From Myxococcus guangdongensis (GTDB lineage: Bacteria; Myxococcota; Myxococcia; Myxococcales; Myxococcaceae), in assembly GCF_024198255.1 (NCBI RefSeq), contig NZ_JAJVKW010000002.1, positions 496,001 through 560,000 on the forward strand: a stretch of DNA of 64,000 nucleotides, given 5' to 3'. Shown here one piece after another: positions 20,270-30,901 of the stretch; the first letter of the stretch is position 1, and each line of letters opens with the position of its first letter. Below the pieces are notes generated by a model. It made no database searches. It saw only the letters and a list, made by a program, of their open reading frames with translations, and was not told the DNA's origin. Made by a program: the position numbers and the translations under genes.

Positions 20270-21460
20270 TCAGCCCGCTTCCTGGAGCTCCCGCCCGGTG
20301 AGCCCCAGGAGGTAGAGGATGGTGTCCAGCCCGCCGGCGGAGATGGACGTGTCGGCGGCCTCGCGCAGCCGGGGCTTGGCGCGGAACGCGATGCCCAGCC
20401 CCGCGCGCTCCAGCATCAGCAAGTCGTTGGCGCCGTCGCCCACCGCGATGACCTGCTCGAGCAGGATGCCCTCCTGGGCCGCGAGCTGCTCGAGCAGCTC
20501 CGCCTTGCGGCGCGCGTTGACAATGGCCCCCACGGTGCGGCCGGTGAGCCGGCCGCCCTCCTCCTCCAGCACGTTGGAGAAGGCGTGGTCGATGCCGAGC
20601 CGCGACTTGAGCGCCTCGGCCGCCACGGAGAAGCCGCCGCTGATGACGGCGGTGCGGTAGCCCAGCCGCTTGAGCACGCGCACCAGCGTCTCGGCGCCCT
20701 CCGTCAGGGGCAGATTCGCCGCGAGCTGCCGCAGCACGCCCACGTCCAGCCCCGCGAGCAACGCCACGCGCTGGCGCAAGGACTCGTCGTAGTCCATCTC
20801 CCCCTGCATGGCGCGCTCGGTGATGCGGGAGACCTGCTCGCCCACGCCGTGCGCGCGCGCCAGCTCGTCGATGACCTCGATGCGGATGAGCGTGGAGTCC
20901 ATGTCCATCACCACCATCCGCTTGCCGCGCCGGAACAGGCTCTCCTTCTGCAGCGCCACGTCGAAGGTGGCGTCGCGCATGGACAGCGCCAGGAGCGAGC
21001 GCTTGAGCACCTGGGGCTCCAGCGTGGGCGGCAGGGTGACGTGCAGCTCCATGGAGCCCAGGTGCGGCTCGGACAGCCGGACGATTCGCTCCACGTTGGC
21101 GCCCGCCTGGGCCAGGTGCGAGGTGAGCGAGTGCAATTGCCCCGCCCCCAAGGCGCGCCCCACCGCGGTGACGACGTAGCGCGCGGGCACGGGAGCCCCG
21201 AGGTCCGGTGTCTCCACCGCCTGGAAGTCCAGCGCCACGCCCAGCTCCCGCGCGGCGAAGAGCAGCGCCCGGGGGATGCCCACCGACTCAGGCAGCCGCA
21301 CCAGGAGGCACAGCGTCAGGCGGCCCTGCACCACCACCTGCTCCACGTCGAGCAGCTCGGCGCCCGCGTCCGCGAGCAGGCCGGTGAGGCGGGCGGTGAT
21401 GCCGGGGTGGTCCTTGCCCGTCACGGTGACGAGCACACAGCCAGGGGAAGACGAGGTCAT
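20270..21460 (-). CDS. serB: Phosphoserine phosphatase with N-terminal ACT region (SerB)
   Basis: A 396-residue enzyme catalysing the last step of serine synthesis. Residues about 1-170 contain two ACT-like halves (VLVTVTGKDHPGITARLTGL and MELHVTLP), which usually sense amino acids. The HAD phosphatase domain has the nucleophile motif MDMDSTLI, the ISGGF threonine/serine region and GDGANDLLML. The ATG at 21460 starts just before the ACT domain; the open frame to 21598 has no homology. The convergent MshEN gene ends four bases away. Confidence 0.93.
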   Translation of the reverse strand: MTSSSPGCVLVTVTGKDHPGITARLTGLLADAGAELLDVEQVVVQGRLTLCLLVRLPESVGIPRALLFAARELGVALDFQAVETPDLGAPVPARYVVTAVGRALGAGQLHSLTSHLAQAGANVERIVRLSEPHLGSMELHVTLPPTLEPQVLKRSLLALSMRDATFDVALQKESLFRRGKRMVVMDMDSTLIRIEVIDELARAHGVGEQVSRITERAMQGEMDYDESLRQRVALLAGLDVGVLRQLAANLPLTEGAETLVRVLKRLGYRTAVISGGFSVAAEALKSRLGIDHAFSNVLEEEGGRLTGRTVGAIVNARRKAELLEQLAAQEGILLEQVIAVGDGANDLLMLERAGLGIAFRAKPRLREAADTSISAGGLDTILYLLGLTGRELQEAG

Positions 21461-21642
21461 GGCGGGCGGACAATGCCATGACGCCGCCTGGACGGGGCGG
21501 ACGCCGCGAGGCCCTCGCGACGTGCCTGCCTGCGACCGCCGGGGTGACGGTGGCGGCGGAGGGCCCATCCCTGGCGCCTCCACGCCATCACCGTCCACGC
21601 GGGGGGGCGAGCCTCACGAGGAGGCCCGCGCCCGGCAGTGCG

Positions 21643-23229
21643 TCACTGCTGGGGCGACTCCGAGGACAGGATGAGGTCGTTGCGCACGAGGAACTCCTTC
21701 TCCGGGAAGGCCTTGTAGAAGTCCTCGAGCATGGCGTCGATGTCCGGGTAGCGCTGCTCGCGCTTGTCCTGGGTGGCCTTGTCGAAGAGCTGGTCCAACC
21801 CGCTGGGCGCCTCGGGGTTGACCTCCGAGGGCAGCGGCGAGCGGCGGCCCGGAATCTGCCCGGTCAGCATCTCGTAGAGCAGGATGCCCAGCCCGTACAC
21901 GTCCGCGGAGGGGCCCGGCTCCTTGGCGCCGCGGTTCATCAGCTCCGGGGCCATGTACGCCATGCCGCCGGTGCCCACGAAGACCTGGGGCATGCCCTTG
22001 GTGGCGTCCACCTCCACCACGCGGCCCAGGCCGAAGTCGGACAGCTTGGCGTTGCCGTAGCCGTCGAAGAGGACGTTCTCCGGCTTGAGGTTGTGGTGCG
22101 TCAGCCCCGTGGCGTGGGCGGCGCGCAGGCCGTAGGCCATCTGCAGGAAGGTGCGCAGCGCGAAGGGCACCGGCACCCCGCTGCCACCGCCCGCATCCAG
22201 CCGCTCCTTCAGGCTGCCGTTCATCAGCTCCAGGACGAAGTAGGGCCGGCTGGCCTCCACGTTCTGGTCCACCACCTGGACGATGCCGGGGTGGCGCACC
22301 TGGGCCTGGGCGCACAGCTCCTTCTTCAGCCGCTTGAGCACCTCACCGCGCTGCAGGAAGGAGAAGTAGCCGAAGATGTCCTTGAGCTCCTTCAGGCAGA
22401 TGTCCAGCCCCAGCGCCGTGAAGCGGCCCTTGAAGACGGTGCCCAGGGGGCCCGTGCCGATGGGGTCGAACTTCTGGTAGCGCAAATCCAGCTCCGTGCC
22501 CTTCGGGGCGACGGGCGCGGCGGCGACGGGAGAAGTGGCGGCGGGAGGGGGCATGGAAGGGGCGGCGGCGGACGACGACGGGGGAGCGAGGGGCAGCGGC
22601 GCGGTGGGAGCCAGACCGATGGAGGTCTCCCGGCGGGGCTCGGGCACCGCGGGGGTGACGAGCGCCACGGGCGCCGGCGGCGTGAAGGGCGCCGGGACGG
22701 GCACCGGCACCTGCGACGTGTTGGGCGGCGGCGTCAAATCCAGCGCGGGCATGGCCGAGCGCGCGGCGCGCATCGGGGGCATGGGCGGCGGCGACGGGGG
22801 CGGCGCAATCTGCGTGGCCGCGGTGGGCACCACCTCCGCCTCGTCCAGGAGCAGCTCCGGCGGGGGCGGGGGCAGAATCAGGGACTCCTCGGTGCCCTGG
22901 GCCACGGGGGGCTCGTCCTCGGCGGAGGCCAGCTGGTCGGCGAAGAACTCGCCCACCTCCACGGAGAACTTGTCCGAAAGCTCCCCGCCCGCCACGCGCT
23001 CGCCCTGCTCGGTGAGCTTGAGCTGGGCCTCGCGGTCCATGGCGATGTAGTGGAACTTGCGCAGGAAGAAGAAGTAGTTGTCGAAATCGAGCGAGACGGA
23101 CGGCTCCAGCGCGGCCTTCACATCGGCCAGCTTGTTGGAGCGTCCGTGTTGGCCGTTCTCCCTCAGGTTTCGGAGGATGAACAGCGCCTCGCCACTGACG
23201 GCGTCGCGGTTGATGGCGGCCTTCGGCAT
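21643..23229 (-). CDS. Serine/threonine protein kinase-like protein, probable pseudokinase
   Basis: A 528-residue protein. Residues 1-85 form a conserved helical region with no assigned function. Residues about 110-245 are Pro/Ala-rich. A kinase domain follows from about 255: glycine loop IGTGPLGTVFKG, ATP-binding Lys280 (ICLKELK), and DFG at 398-400, MAPEL and DVYGLGILLYEML. The catalytic loop reads HHNLKPEN, so the catalytic aspartate of HRDLKPEN is Asn380 and the arginine is histidine. This predicts weak or no phosphotransfer. It would act in the cytoplasm, as no membrane segment is visible. No partner is evident from its neighbours. Confidence 0.85.
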   Translation of the reverse strand: MPKAAINRDAVSGEALFILRNLRENGQHGRSNKLADVKAALEPSVSLDFDNYFFFLRKFHYIAMDREAQLKLTEQGERVAGGELSDKFSVEVGEFFADQLASAEDEPPVAQGTEESLILPPPPPELLLDEAEVVPTAATQIAPPPSPPPMPPMRAARSAMPALDLTPPPNTSQVPVPVPAPFTPPAPVALVTPAVPEPRRETSIGLAPTAPLPLAPPSSSAAAPSMPPPAATSPVAAAPVAPKGTELDLRYQKFDPIGTGPLGTVFKGRFTALGLDICLKELKDIFGYFSFLQRGEVLKRLKKELCAQAQVRHPGIVQVVDQNVEASRPYFVLELMNGSLKERLDAGGGSGVPVPFALRTFLQMAYGLRAAHATGLTHHNLKPENVLFDGYGNAKLSDFGLGRVVEVDATKGMPQVFVGTGGMAYMAPELMNRGAKEPGPSADVYGLGILLYEMLTGQIPGRRSPLPSEVNPEAPSGLDQLFDKATQDKREQRYPDIDAMLEDFYKAFPEKEFLVRNDLILSSESPQQ

Positions 23230-23295
23230 GGGTGGGCGACTCTACGACGTCCGCCCGCCATCGCTCAACGTGGGACTGCCAGAACCCGGGGGTTC

Positions 23296-24045
23296 TCAGC
23301 GGATGCGAAGCAGCTGCTTCACCGTCTCCAGGACCTCGACGAACTTCACCGGCTTGCGCAGGTAGATGTCCACGCCCAGCTGCAGCGCGCGGTCCTGGGC
23401 CTCCTTGCCGCCGGCGGAGATGGCGATGACGGGGATGCCCTTGAGGACCTCATCCTCGCGGATGCGCTCCACGAGCGCGAAGCCGTCCATCACCGGCATG
23501 TAGAGGTCCGTCATCACCAGGCTGAAGCGGCCCTCGCGCAGCATGCCCAGCGCGTGGTGCCCGTCCGGGGCGAAGTGGACCTCCAGGGGCACCTTCCCGT
23601 GCAGCTCCCCGGACGCCAGCTTCTTCAGGACGTAGCTGTACATCTCGATGATGTGCGGGTTGTCCTCGACGATGAGCACACGGTACCCCTCGTGCTCGGC
23701 GTGGGGCGCGTGGCTGTTGGGTCCTGCCGCACTCAAGATGTCACCCAGTCTGCGCCTGTCCTCCGCGCGCTCGACGCGGACCCCGACTCCTCCGGGCTGA
23801 TCGACGCCCGCGGGCCTCATCCAGGCCACGATGCCGGTGACTTCTACCGGATCCAGCAGTCCCGGGAAAGAAAGTGCGAGGCGCACGTCCTCCCCCAGCG
23901 TGAAGGCCTGGTCGGTCTGCACGAAGAGCCCCGAATGGGACAGGTTCTCCGTGACGTCACGCGCCTGGCGTCCGTCCGCGTACTCCACCTTCAGCACGGC
24001 CGGGATCCGGGGGTGCTGGCGCTTGTTCTCTGGGCCCGGGGTCAT
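23296..24045 (-). CDS. PilZ domain plus response-regulator receiver protein
   Basis: A 249-residue protein. Residues 7-105 form a PilZ domain of the Myxococcus-type (TIGR02266-like): RQHPRIP gives the arginine motif and NLSHSGLFV the N/DxSxxG motif that bind cyclic di-GMP. Residues about 120-249 are a receiver domain with VEDNPH, the phospho-acceptor in MTDLYMPVMDG and the lysine in LRKPVK. No DNA-binding output is present, so it probably works by protein contact, integrating a phosphorelay and c-di-GMP. It diverges from nuoE with 105 bases between starts. Confidence 0.88.
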   Translation of the reverse strand: MTPGPENKRQHPRIPAVLKVEYADGRQARDVTENLSHSGLFVQTDQAFTLGEDVRLALSFPGLLDPVEVTGIVAWMRPAGVDQPGGVGVRVERAEDRRRLGDILSAAGPNSHAPHAEHEGYRVLIVEDNPHIIEMYSYVLKKLASGELHGKVPLEVHFAPDGHHALGMLREGRFSLVMTDLYMPVMDGFALVERIREDEVLKGIPVIAISAGGKEAQDRALQLGVDIYLRKPVKFVEVLETVKQLLRIR

Positions 24046-24110
24046 AACAAGGGGTTGAAATCGCTCGGCAATTTGCTGATGGCGGCCCAGTGTACCGTCG
24101 AGGGTTTATG

Positions 24111-24139
24111 TTGACAACGCGGCCTTTGGAGCAATACGT
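24111..24139 (+). promoter_or_regulatory. nuoE: Possible promoter of the nuo operon
   Basis: A perfect TTGACA (24111-24116) lies 35 bases before the nuoE ATG in the divergent spacer. The -10 region is weak (ATACGT after 17 bases or TACGTA after 18), and a transcript starting here would have a very short leader. It is offered as a candidate only. Confidence 0.3.
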
Positions 24140-24150
24140 AGCCCCCCGCC

Positions 24151-24639
24151 ATGGCGGAGCCCCTGTTCACTCCTGAAGAGCAGAAGAAGTTCGACGCGGG
24201 TATCGCGGAGATCATCTCCCACTACCCCCCTGAGCGCAAAAGCGCGGGCATGCTCCCGGCGCTGCGCGTGCTCCAGGAGATCAAGGGCTGGCTACCGCCC
24301 GAGGGCCTGCGGCTGGTGGCCAGGCACCTGGAAGTCACGCCGGAGCGCGCCTACGAGGTCGCCAGCTTCTACGTGATGTACCACCTGAAGAAGCCGGGCA
24401 AGTACGTCATCGACGTCTGCACGAACCTGTCCTGCTCGCTCTGGGGCGCGGAGAAGATGCTCGCCTACCTGGAGGAGAAGCTCGGCCTCAAGGCAGGTGA
24501 AGCCAACGAGAAGTTCACCTTGCGCGAGACCGAGTGCCTGGCCTCCTGCGGCACGGCGCCGTGCCTGCAGATCAACGAGGATCATCACGAGAGCCTCACC
24601 CGCGCGAAGCTGGACGCCATCCTGGCCAAGCTGAGCTGA
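24151..24639 (+). CDS. nuoE: NADH-quinone oxidoreductase subunit E (NuoE)
   Basis: A 162-residue thioredoxin-fold subunit of complex I that carries the N1a [2Fe-2S] cluster. The four ligands are visible as Cys90 and Cys95 (CTNLSC) and Cys129 and Cys133 (CLASC). It docks on NuoF in the NADH-oxidising arm on the cytoplasmic face. It is the first gene of nuoEFJKLMN, and nuoF follows after 35 bases. Its normal partners NuoA-D and NuoG-I are not in this window. Confidence 0.95.
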   Translation: MAEPLFTPEEQKKFDAGIAEIISHYPPERKSAGMLPALRVLQEIKGWLPPEGLRLVARHLEVTPERAYEVASFYVMYHLKKPGKYVIDVCTNLSCSLWGAEKMLAYLEEKLGLKAGEANEKFTLRETECLASCGTAPCLQINEDHHESLTRAKLDAILAKLS

Positions 24640-24674
24640 AGCGCCACCCTTTCACGCAGGCAGGACGTCATCAC

Positions 24675-26011
<1,337 letters not shown>

Positions 26012-26015
<4 letters not shown>

Positions 26016-26521
26016 ACATCGAGCTCATCCTCTTCGGGGCGTTCGCGCTCCTGACGCTGCTGTCGGCCGGGATGGTCATCTTCGCGCGGAGCCCCATCAA
26101 CTCCGCCATGGCCCTGGTCTCCACGTTCTTCTTCCTGGCCGGGCTGTACGTCCTGCTCTGGGCGCACACGGTGGCGGTGCTCCAGGTGCTCGTCTACGCG
26201 GGCGCCATCATGGTGCTCTTCCTGTTCGTCATCATGCTGCTCAACCTGAGCGAGTCGCCCTCGCGTGGAAAGCCCACGCTGGCGCGAATCCTGGGCGGCG
26301 CGGCGACGGTGGGCCTGTTGGTGGTGCTGGGCATCGCGCTCAGCAAGCTGCCCGCGGGGCCTCCCCCGTCCATGGGCATCGAGGCGCAGGCGACCTTCGG
26401 CACCATGGCGACGCTGGGTCAGGTCATCTTCACCCAGTGGCTGCTTCCCTTCGAGGCGGTGAGCCTGCTGCTGCTGGTGGCCATCGTGGGCGCGGTGGTC
26501 GTGGCCAAGTCGCGAATCTGA
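26012..26521 (+). CDS. nuoJ: NADH-quinone oxidoreductase subunit J (NuoJ)
   Basis: A 169-residue membrane subunit of complex I with five predicted helices. LVYAGAIMVLFLFVIMLLNL is the conserved third-helix region of NuoJ/ND6. The start is a TTG (26012) overlapping the nuoF stop; GGAG lies seven bases upstream. In most bacteria nuoG, H and I sit between nuoF and nuoJ; here they are absent and nuoF joins nuoJ directly. Confidence 0.93.
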
Positions 26522-26596
26522 TCGCAGCCGACTCCCTCAAACTTTCTGTGCTAGATGGCGGCGCAGGTCGTCCGCCCGCGAGGCCCCGAACCGGCC

Positions 26597-26899
26597 ATGG
26601 TCCCCATCTCCTACTACCTCCTGCTTGCCGCCGCCCTGTTCTGCATGGGCATGTTCGGCGTGCTGGTGCGCCGCAACGCACTGGTCGTCTTCATGTGCGT
26701 GGAGCTGATGCTCAACGCGGCGAACCTGACGTTCCTGGCCTTCGCCCGCATGCACGGCGACAGCATCGGGCACGTCTCCGCCTTCTTCGTCATCGCGGTG
26801 GCCGCGGCGGAAGCGGCCATCGGACTGGCCATCGTCATCGCCGTCTTCCGGAGCCGAGGCAGCATCCTGGTGGAAGACATCCGGACCATGAAGCACTGA
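26597..26899 (+). CDS. nuoK: NADH-quinone oxidoreductase subunit K (NuoK)
   Basis: A 100-residue, three-helix membrane subunit. The glutamate in [14 protein letters not shown] (helix 2) and the one in [12 protein letters not shown] (helix 3) are the conserved carboxylates of the proton path. The ATG at 26597 gives the usual family length and starts [12 protein letters not shown]. An ATG at 26555 would add 14 residues without homology. It lies 22 bases before nuoL. Confidence 0.93.
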   Translation: MVPISYYLLLAAALFCMGMFGVLVRRNALVVFMCVELMLNAANLTFLAFARMHGDSIGHVSAFFVIAVAAAEAAIGLAIVIAVFRSRGSILVEDIRTMKH

Positions 26900-26921
26900 C
26901 GGACACGCCAGGAGCCCACTC

Positions 26922-29156
26922 ATGAGCACCTTCTCGGAATTCCTCCAGGTCGCGCCGGTCGCGCCAGAAGTGATGGCGCCCTCGCTCTGGCTCATCATCG
27001 CGCTGCCCCTCTTGGGCGCGTTCATCTGCGGCGTGTTCGGCAAGATGCTGGGCCGCGCCAACGTGCACCTGGTCGCGTGCTCCGCCGTCGCGGGCGCCTT
27101 CGTGTTGAGCGTGCTGGCCTTCTGGGCCACCAGCTCCATGGACCTGGAGAGCCGCCGGCTCCTGTCCTTCATCGTGAACCCGTTCGGCAACGAGCGGGAC
27201 TACGTGCGCTACGCCATCGCGCACGACTACGGCACCTGGTTCTCGGTGGGCGACTTCCGGGTGAACTTCGGGCTGATGGTGGACCACCTGTCCGGCATCC
27301 TCCTGCTGGTCATCACCGGCGTGGGCTTCCTCATCCACCTGTACTCCACCAGCTACATGGAGCACGACGAGGCCTACTGGCGCTTCTTCGCGTACCTGAA
27401 CCTCTTCGTCGCGGCGATGCTGACGCTGGTGCTGGCCGACAACCTGGTCCTGCTCTTCGTGGGCTGGGAGGGCGTGGGCATGGCCAGCTACCTGCTCATC
27501 GGCTTCTGGTACACGGACCCCGCCAAGGCGTGGGCCGGCCGCAAGGCGTTCGTCACCAACCGCATCGGTGACTTCGCCTTCCTCATCGCCACGTTCCTGA
27601 TGGTGCTGATGGTCGGCGCCTTCAACAAGCAGGCCGACGAGCGCGACTACACGGCCGCGGGCAGCACGAGCCAGCGCTACGCCGCCGCGCTCCAGGACAA
27701 GGGCCCCGTCACGTTCCTGGGCCTGCAGAAGTTCGCCGAGGCGATGCCCGAGGGCGGCGCCGGCAAGGTGGACCTGTCCACGACCATCGCCTCAGGGCCC
27801 CTGGAGGGCTACACGTTCGGCGGCGTGATGACGGTGGCGCTCCTGCTGTTCCTGCTGGGCGCCGCGGGCAAGAGCGCGCAGCTGCCGCTCTACGTCTGGC
27901 TGCCGGACGCCATGGCCGGCCCGACGCCGGTCTCCGCGCTCATCCACGCCGCGACGATGGTGACCGCGGGCATCTACCTGTTCAGCCGCATGGCCGCGCT
28001 GCTGGTGCTCAGCCCCACGGCGATGGCCACGGTGGCCATCATCGGCGCGCTGACGTCGCTCCTGGCGGCGCTCATCGCCTTCGCGCAGGACGACATCAAG
28101 AAGGTGCTCGCCTACTCCACGGTGTCCCAGCTGGGCATCATGTTCATGGGTGTGGGCATGGGCATCTTCTGGGCGGCCGTGCTGCACCTGGTGACGCACG
28201 CGTTCTTCAAGGCGTGTCTGTTCCTCGGCGCCGGCAGCGTGATGCACGGCAACGGGGACGAGACGGACATCAAGAAGCTGGGCGGCCTGCGCCACGAGAT
28301 GAAGTGGACGTGGGGCACCTTCTTCGTCGCCACGCTGGCCATCACCGGCATCATCCCGCTGTCCGGCTTCTTCTCGAAGGACGCCATCTTCCACGGCGTG
28401 CACCACAACCACCTGGAGGGCCTGCACTGGGTGTCCAGCGCGGTCTACTACCTGGGCCTGCTCATCGCCGCGTGCACCGCGTTCTACATGACGCGCGTGT
28501 ACCTGCTGACCTTCGAGGGGCCCCGCTCCAAGGAGGCCAAGGTGGCGCACGCGCACGAGAGCGCGTGGCAGATGACGCTGCCGCTGGTGGTGCTGGCGGT
28601 GCTCAGCGTGGTGGCCTCCGTGTACGCGTGGCCGCTGCTCAAGGCGCCCGGCGACGGTCGTCCCCAGCCGGTGTTCGAGAACTTCCTGAGCCCGGTGTTC
28701 GCCGCGATGAACCGCGTGGTCGCCACGGGCAAGACGGTGCAGCTCGACACGAGCGTCCCCACGCTGGCCGACTACGGCTTCGCGTGGCTGGTGGCGGTGT
28801 CCGGTGGCGCCCTGGCGGCGTTCCTGTACCTGCGCTACTTCCCGTCGCGCGCGGGTCAGCCCGCGCCGGCCTACGCCCGGGCGGTGCGCCGCGCGGCGCA
28901 GAACAAGTTCTACGTGGATGAGCTGTACGAGCTGGTCATCATCCGGCCCATCAAGTTCATGAGCTTCATCCTCTTCCGCGTGGTGGACGCGCTCCTCATC
29001 GACACCGTGGCGGTGCGCGGCACGGCGTGGGTGACGGCGCGCGTGGGCAGCGCGCTGCGCTACGTCCAGTCGGGCGACGCCCAGGCCTATGCCGCAGTGA
29101 TGGCCCTCGCCCTGCTCGGCGGCGTGGCCTACGCCCTCATCCAGGTGCTGCAATGA
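26922..29156 (+). CDS. nuoL: NADH-quinone oxidoreductase subunit L (NuoL)
   Basis: A 744-residue antiporter-like subunit, about 130 residues longer than E. coli NuoL. Core motifs include FVGWEGVGMASYLLIGFWY, AGKSAQLPLYVWLPDAMAGP with the key lysine, TPVSALIHAATMVTAG and HLVTHAFFKACLFLGAGS. The extra length lies partly in a soluble-looking segment at about 240-285 and partly in the C-terminal lateral helix. AGGAG precedes the ATG. Its stop overlaps the nuoM ATG by four bases. Confidence 0.96.
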   Translation: MSTFSEFLQVAPVAPEVMAPSLWLIIALPLLGAFICGVFGKMLGRANVHLVACSAVAGAFVLSVLAFWATSSMDLESRRLLSFIVNPFGNERDYVRYAIAHDYGTWFSVGDFRVNFGLMVDHLSGILLLVITGVGFLIHLYSTSYMEHDEAYWRFFAYLNLFVAAMLTLVLADNLVLLFVGWEGVGMASYLLIGFWYTDPAKAWAGRKAFVTNRIGDFAFLIATFLMVLMVGAFNKQADERDYTAAGSTSQRYAAALQDKGPVTFLGLQKFAEAMPEGGAGKVDLSTTIASGPLEGYTFGGVMTVALLLFLLGAAGKSAQLPLYVWLPDAMAGPTPVSALIHAATMVTAGIYLFSRMAALLVLSPTAMATVAIIGALTSLLAALIAFAQDDIKKVLAYSTVSQLGIMFMGVGMGIFWAAVLHLVTHAFFKACLFLGAGSVMHGNGDETDIKKLGGLRHEMKWTWGTFFVATLAITGIIPLSGFFSKDAIFHGVHHNHLEGLHWVSSAVYYLGLLIAACTAFYMTRVYLLTFEGPRSKEAKVAHAHESAWQMTLPLVVLAVLSVVASVYAWPLLKAPGDGRPQPVFENFLSPVFAAMNRVVATGKTVQLDTSVPTLADYGFAWLVAVSGGALAAFLYLRYFPSRAGQPAPAYARAVRRAAQNKFYVDELYELVIIRPIKFMSFILFRVVDALLIDTVAVRGTAWVTARVGSALRYVQSGDAQAYAAVMALALLGGVAYALIQVLQ

Positions 29157-30883
29157 GCTTCTTCGACACCCACCTGCTCAACCTCGTCGTCTTCCTGCCG
29201 CTCGTCTTCGCGGCGCTGGTGCTGATGCTGCCCGCCGGCGAGTCGGGGCAGATTCGCGCCGTCACGTTCATCGGCATGGTGGTGGACCTGGTCTTCGGCG
29301 CGTGGGCGTACTCACGCTTCGAGGTGGGCGGCCCCGAGTTCCAGCTCGAGTACCGGGTGCCCTGGTTCAAGGAGTTCGGGCTGAGCTACCACCTGGGCGT
29401 GGATGGCCTGGCGGTGAGCCTCATCCTCCTGACGGTGTTCCTGGGCCCCCTGGTGGTGCTGGCCTCCACCACGTACATCAGCCACCGCATCAAGGAGTTC
29501 CACCTGGCGCTGCTGGTGCTCCAGACGACGATGCTGGGCGCGCTGGTGTCGCTGGACGTGCTGCTCTTCTACATCTTCTTCGAGGCCATGCTCATCCCCA
29601 TGTACCTGCTGGTGGGTGTGTGGGGCGCCGAGGACCGCCAGATGGCGGCGGTGAAGTTCTTCCTCTACACGCTGGTGGGCTCGCTGCTGATGCTGGTGGC
29701 GCTCATCGCGGTGTACTTCATCAGCTCGCCCGCGGGCGCGCGCTCGTTCGACTACGCGAGCATCTACAACGGCCTGTTGGACGCGAACCGGCAGCTGTCC
29801 GCGTGCTCGGCGGGACCCGCGGGGGCGTGTGACTCACTGACGGGCATGGCCGCGACGCTGCACACCTACGGCCCCTGGCTGTTCGCGGCGTTCGCGCTGG
29901 CGTTCGCCATCAAGGTGCCGATGTGGCCGGTGCACACGTGGTTGCCGGACGCGCACGTGCAGGCGCCGGTGGCCGGCTCCATGATTCTGGCCGGCGTGAT
30001 GCTGAAGATGGGCACCTTCGGCTTCTGGCGCTACGCGATTCCGCTCTTCCCGGTGGCCGCGCAGCAGGCCCGGCCGTTCCTGGCGACGCTGGCCGTCATC
30101 GGCATCGTCTACGGGGCGCTCATGTGCCTGGCGCAGCGGGACATCAAGAAGCTCATCGCCTACTCGTCCGTCAGCCACCTGGGCTACTGCATGCTGGGCA
30201 TCTTCGCGCTGACGGCGGAGGGCGCCACGGGCAGCGCGTACCAGATGCTCAACCACGGCGTGTCCACGGGCGCGCTGTTCCTCCTGTTCGGCTTCCTCTA
30301 CGAGCGGCGCCACAGCCGCCTGATGGCGGACTTCGGTGGCATCGCCAAGGTGATGCCGGTGTTCACCACGGCCTTCATCATCATCACCTTCTCCTCGGTG
30401 GCGGTGCCCGGCACCAACGGCTTCATCGGTGAGTTCCTGGTGCTGCTGGGCACGTTCAAGAGCGATTTGGGCGCGGCCGCGGGCAACCCGCACCTGACGG
30501 CGGTGTTCGGCGCGTTCGCGACCACGGGCGTCATCCTGGGCGCGGCCTACATGCTGTGGATGGTGCAGAAGGTGTTCTTCGGCGGCCTGACGCACCGGGA
30601 GAACCAGCACCTGCGCGACATGAACGTGCGCGAGAGCCTGACGGTGCTGCCCTTCATCATCCTCGTCGGGGTGATGGGTCTGATGCCCCAGCCCTTCCTC
30701 GACCGCATCGAGCCGTCCACGGAGCGCTTCCTCTCCCGCGCCCGCGTGGGCACGCCTGGAGCGGGTGTGCAGGCCGACCAGGTGCGCGTGGAGGTGATGT
30801 CCCTGCCGGCCAACCCCACCGTGGCAGCCCCGAGCGCCCCTGCCCCGCTCGCCGCCCGGGCCGTCCCCTCGTCCCGGCCGTAA
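29153..30883 (+). CDS. nuoM: NADH-quinone oxidoreductase subunit M (NuoM)
   Basis: A 576-residue antiporter-like membrane subunit of complex I. FFEAMLIPMYLLVGVWG carries the conserved helix-5 glutamate, and PMWPVHTWLPDAHVQAPVAG and SSVSHLGYCMLGIF are family signatures. An insertion near 200-230 (between helices 6 and 7) contains two cysteines. The C-terminal 60 residues are Ala/Pro-rich and unique. Coupled to nuoL by an ATGA overlap; nuoN follows 18 bases later. Confidence 0.96.
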   Translation: MSFFDTHLLNLVVFLPLVFAALVLMLPAGESGQIRAVTFIGMVVDLVFGAWAYSRFEVGGPEFQLEYRVPWFKEFGLSYHLGVDGLAVSLILLTVFLGPLVVLASTTYISHRIKEFHLALLVLQTTMLGALVSLDVLLFYIFFEAMLIPMYLLVGVWGAEDRQMAAVKFFLYTLVGSLLMLVALIAVYFISSPAGARSFDYASIYNGLLDANRQLSACSAGPAGACDSLTGMAATLHTYGPWLFAAFALAFAIKVPMWPVHTWLPDAHVQAPVAGSMILAGVMLKMGTFGFWRYAIPLFPVAAQQARPFLATLAVIGIVYGALMCLAQRDIKKLIAYSSVSHLGYCMLGIFALTAEGATGSAYQMLNHGVSTGALFLLFGFLYERRHSRLMADFGGIAKVMPVFTTAFIIITFSSVAVPGTNGFIGEFLVLLGTFKSDLGAAAGNPHLTAVFGAFATTGVILGAAYMLWMVQKVFFGGLTHRENQHLRDMNVRESLTVLPFIILVGVMGLMPQPFLDRIEPSTERFLSRARVGTPGAGVQADQVRVEVMSLPANPTVAAPSAPAPLAARAVPSSRP

Positions 30884-30901
30884 GCCGACTGAGCCCTCGC
30901 C

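Noticed and set aside
26555-26596. Longer NuoK starting at 26555
   Set aside because: The extra 14 residues are not hydrophobic or conserved, and the start has no ribosome-binding site; 100 residues is the family norm.
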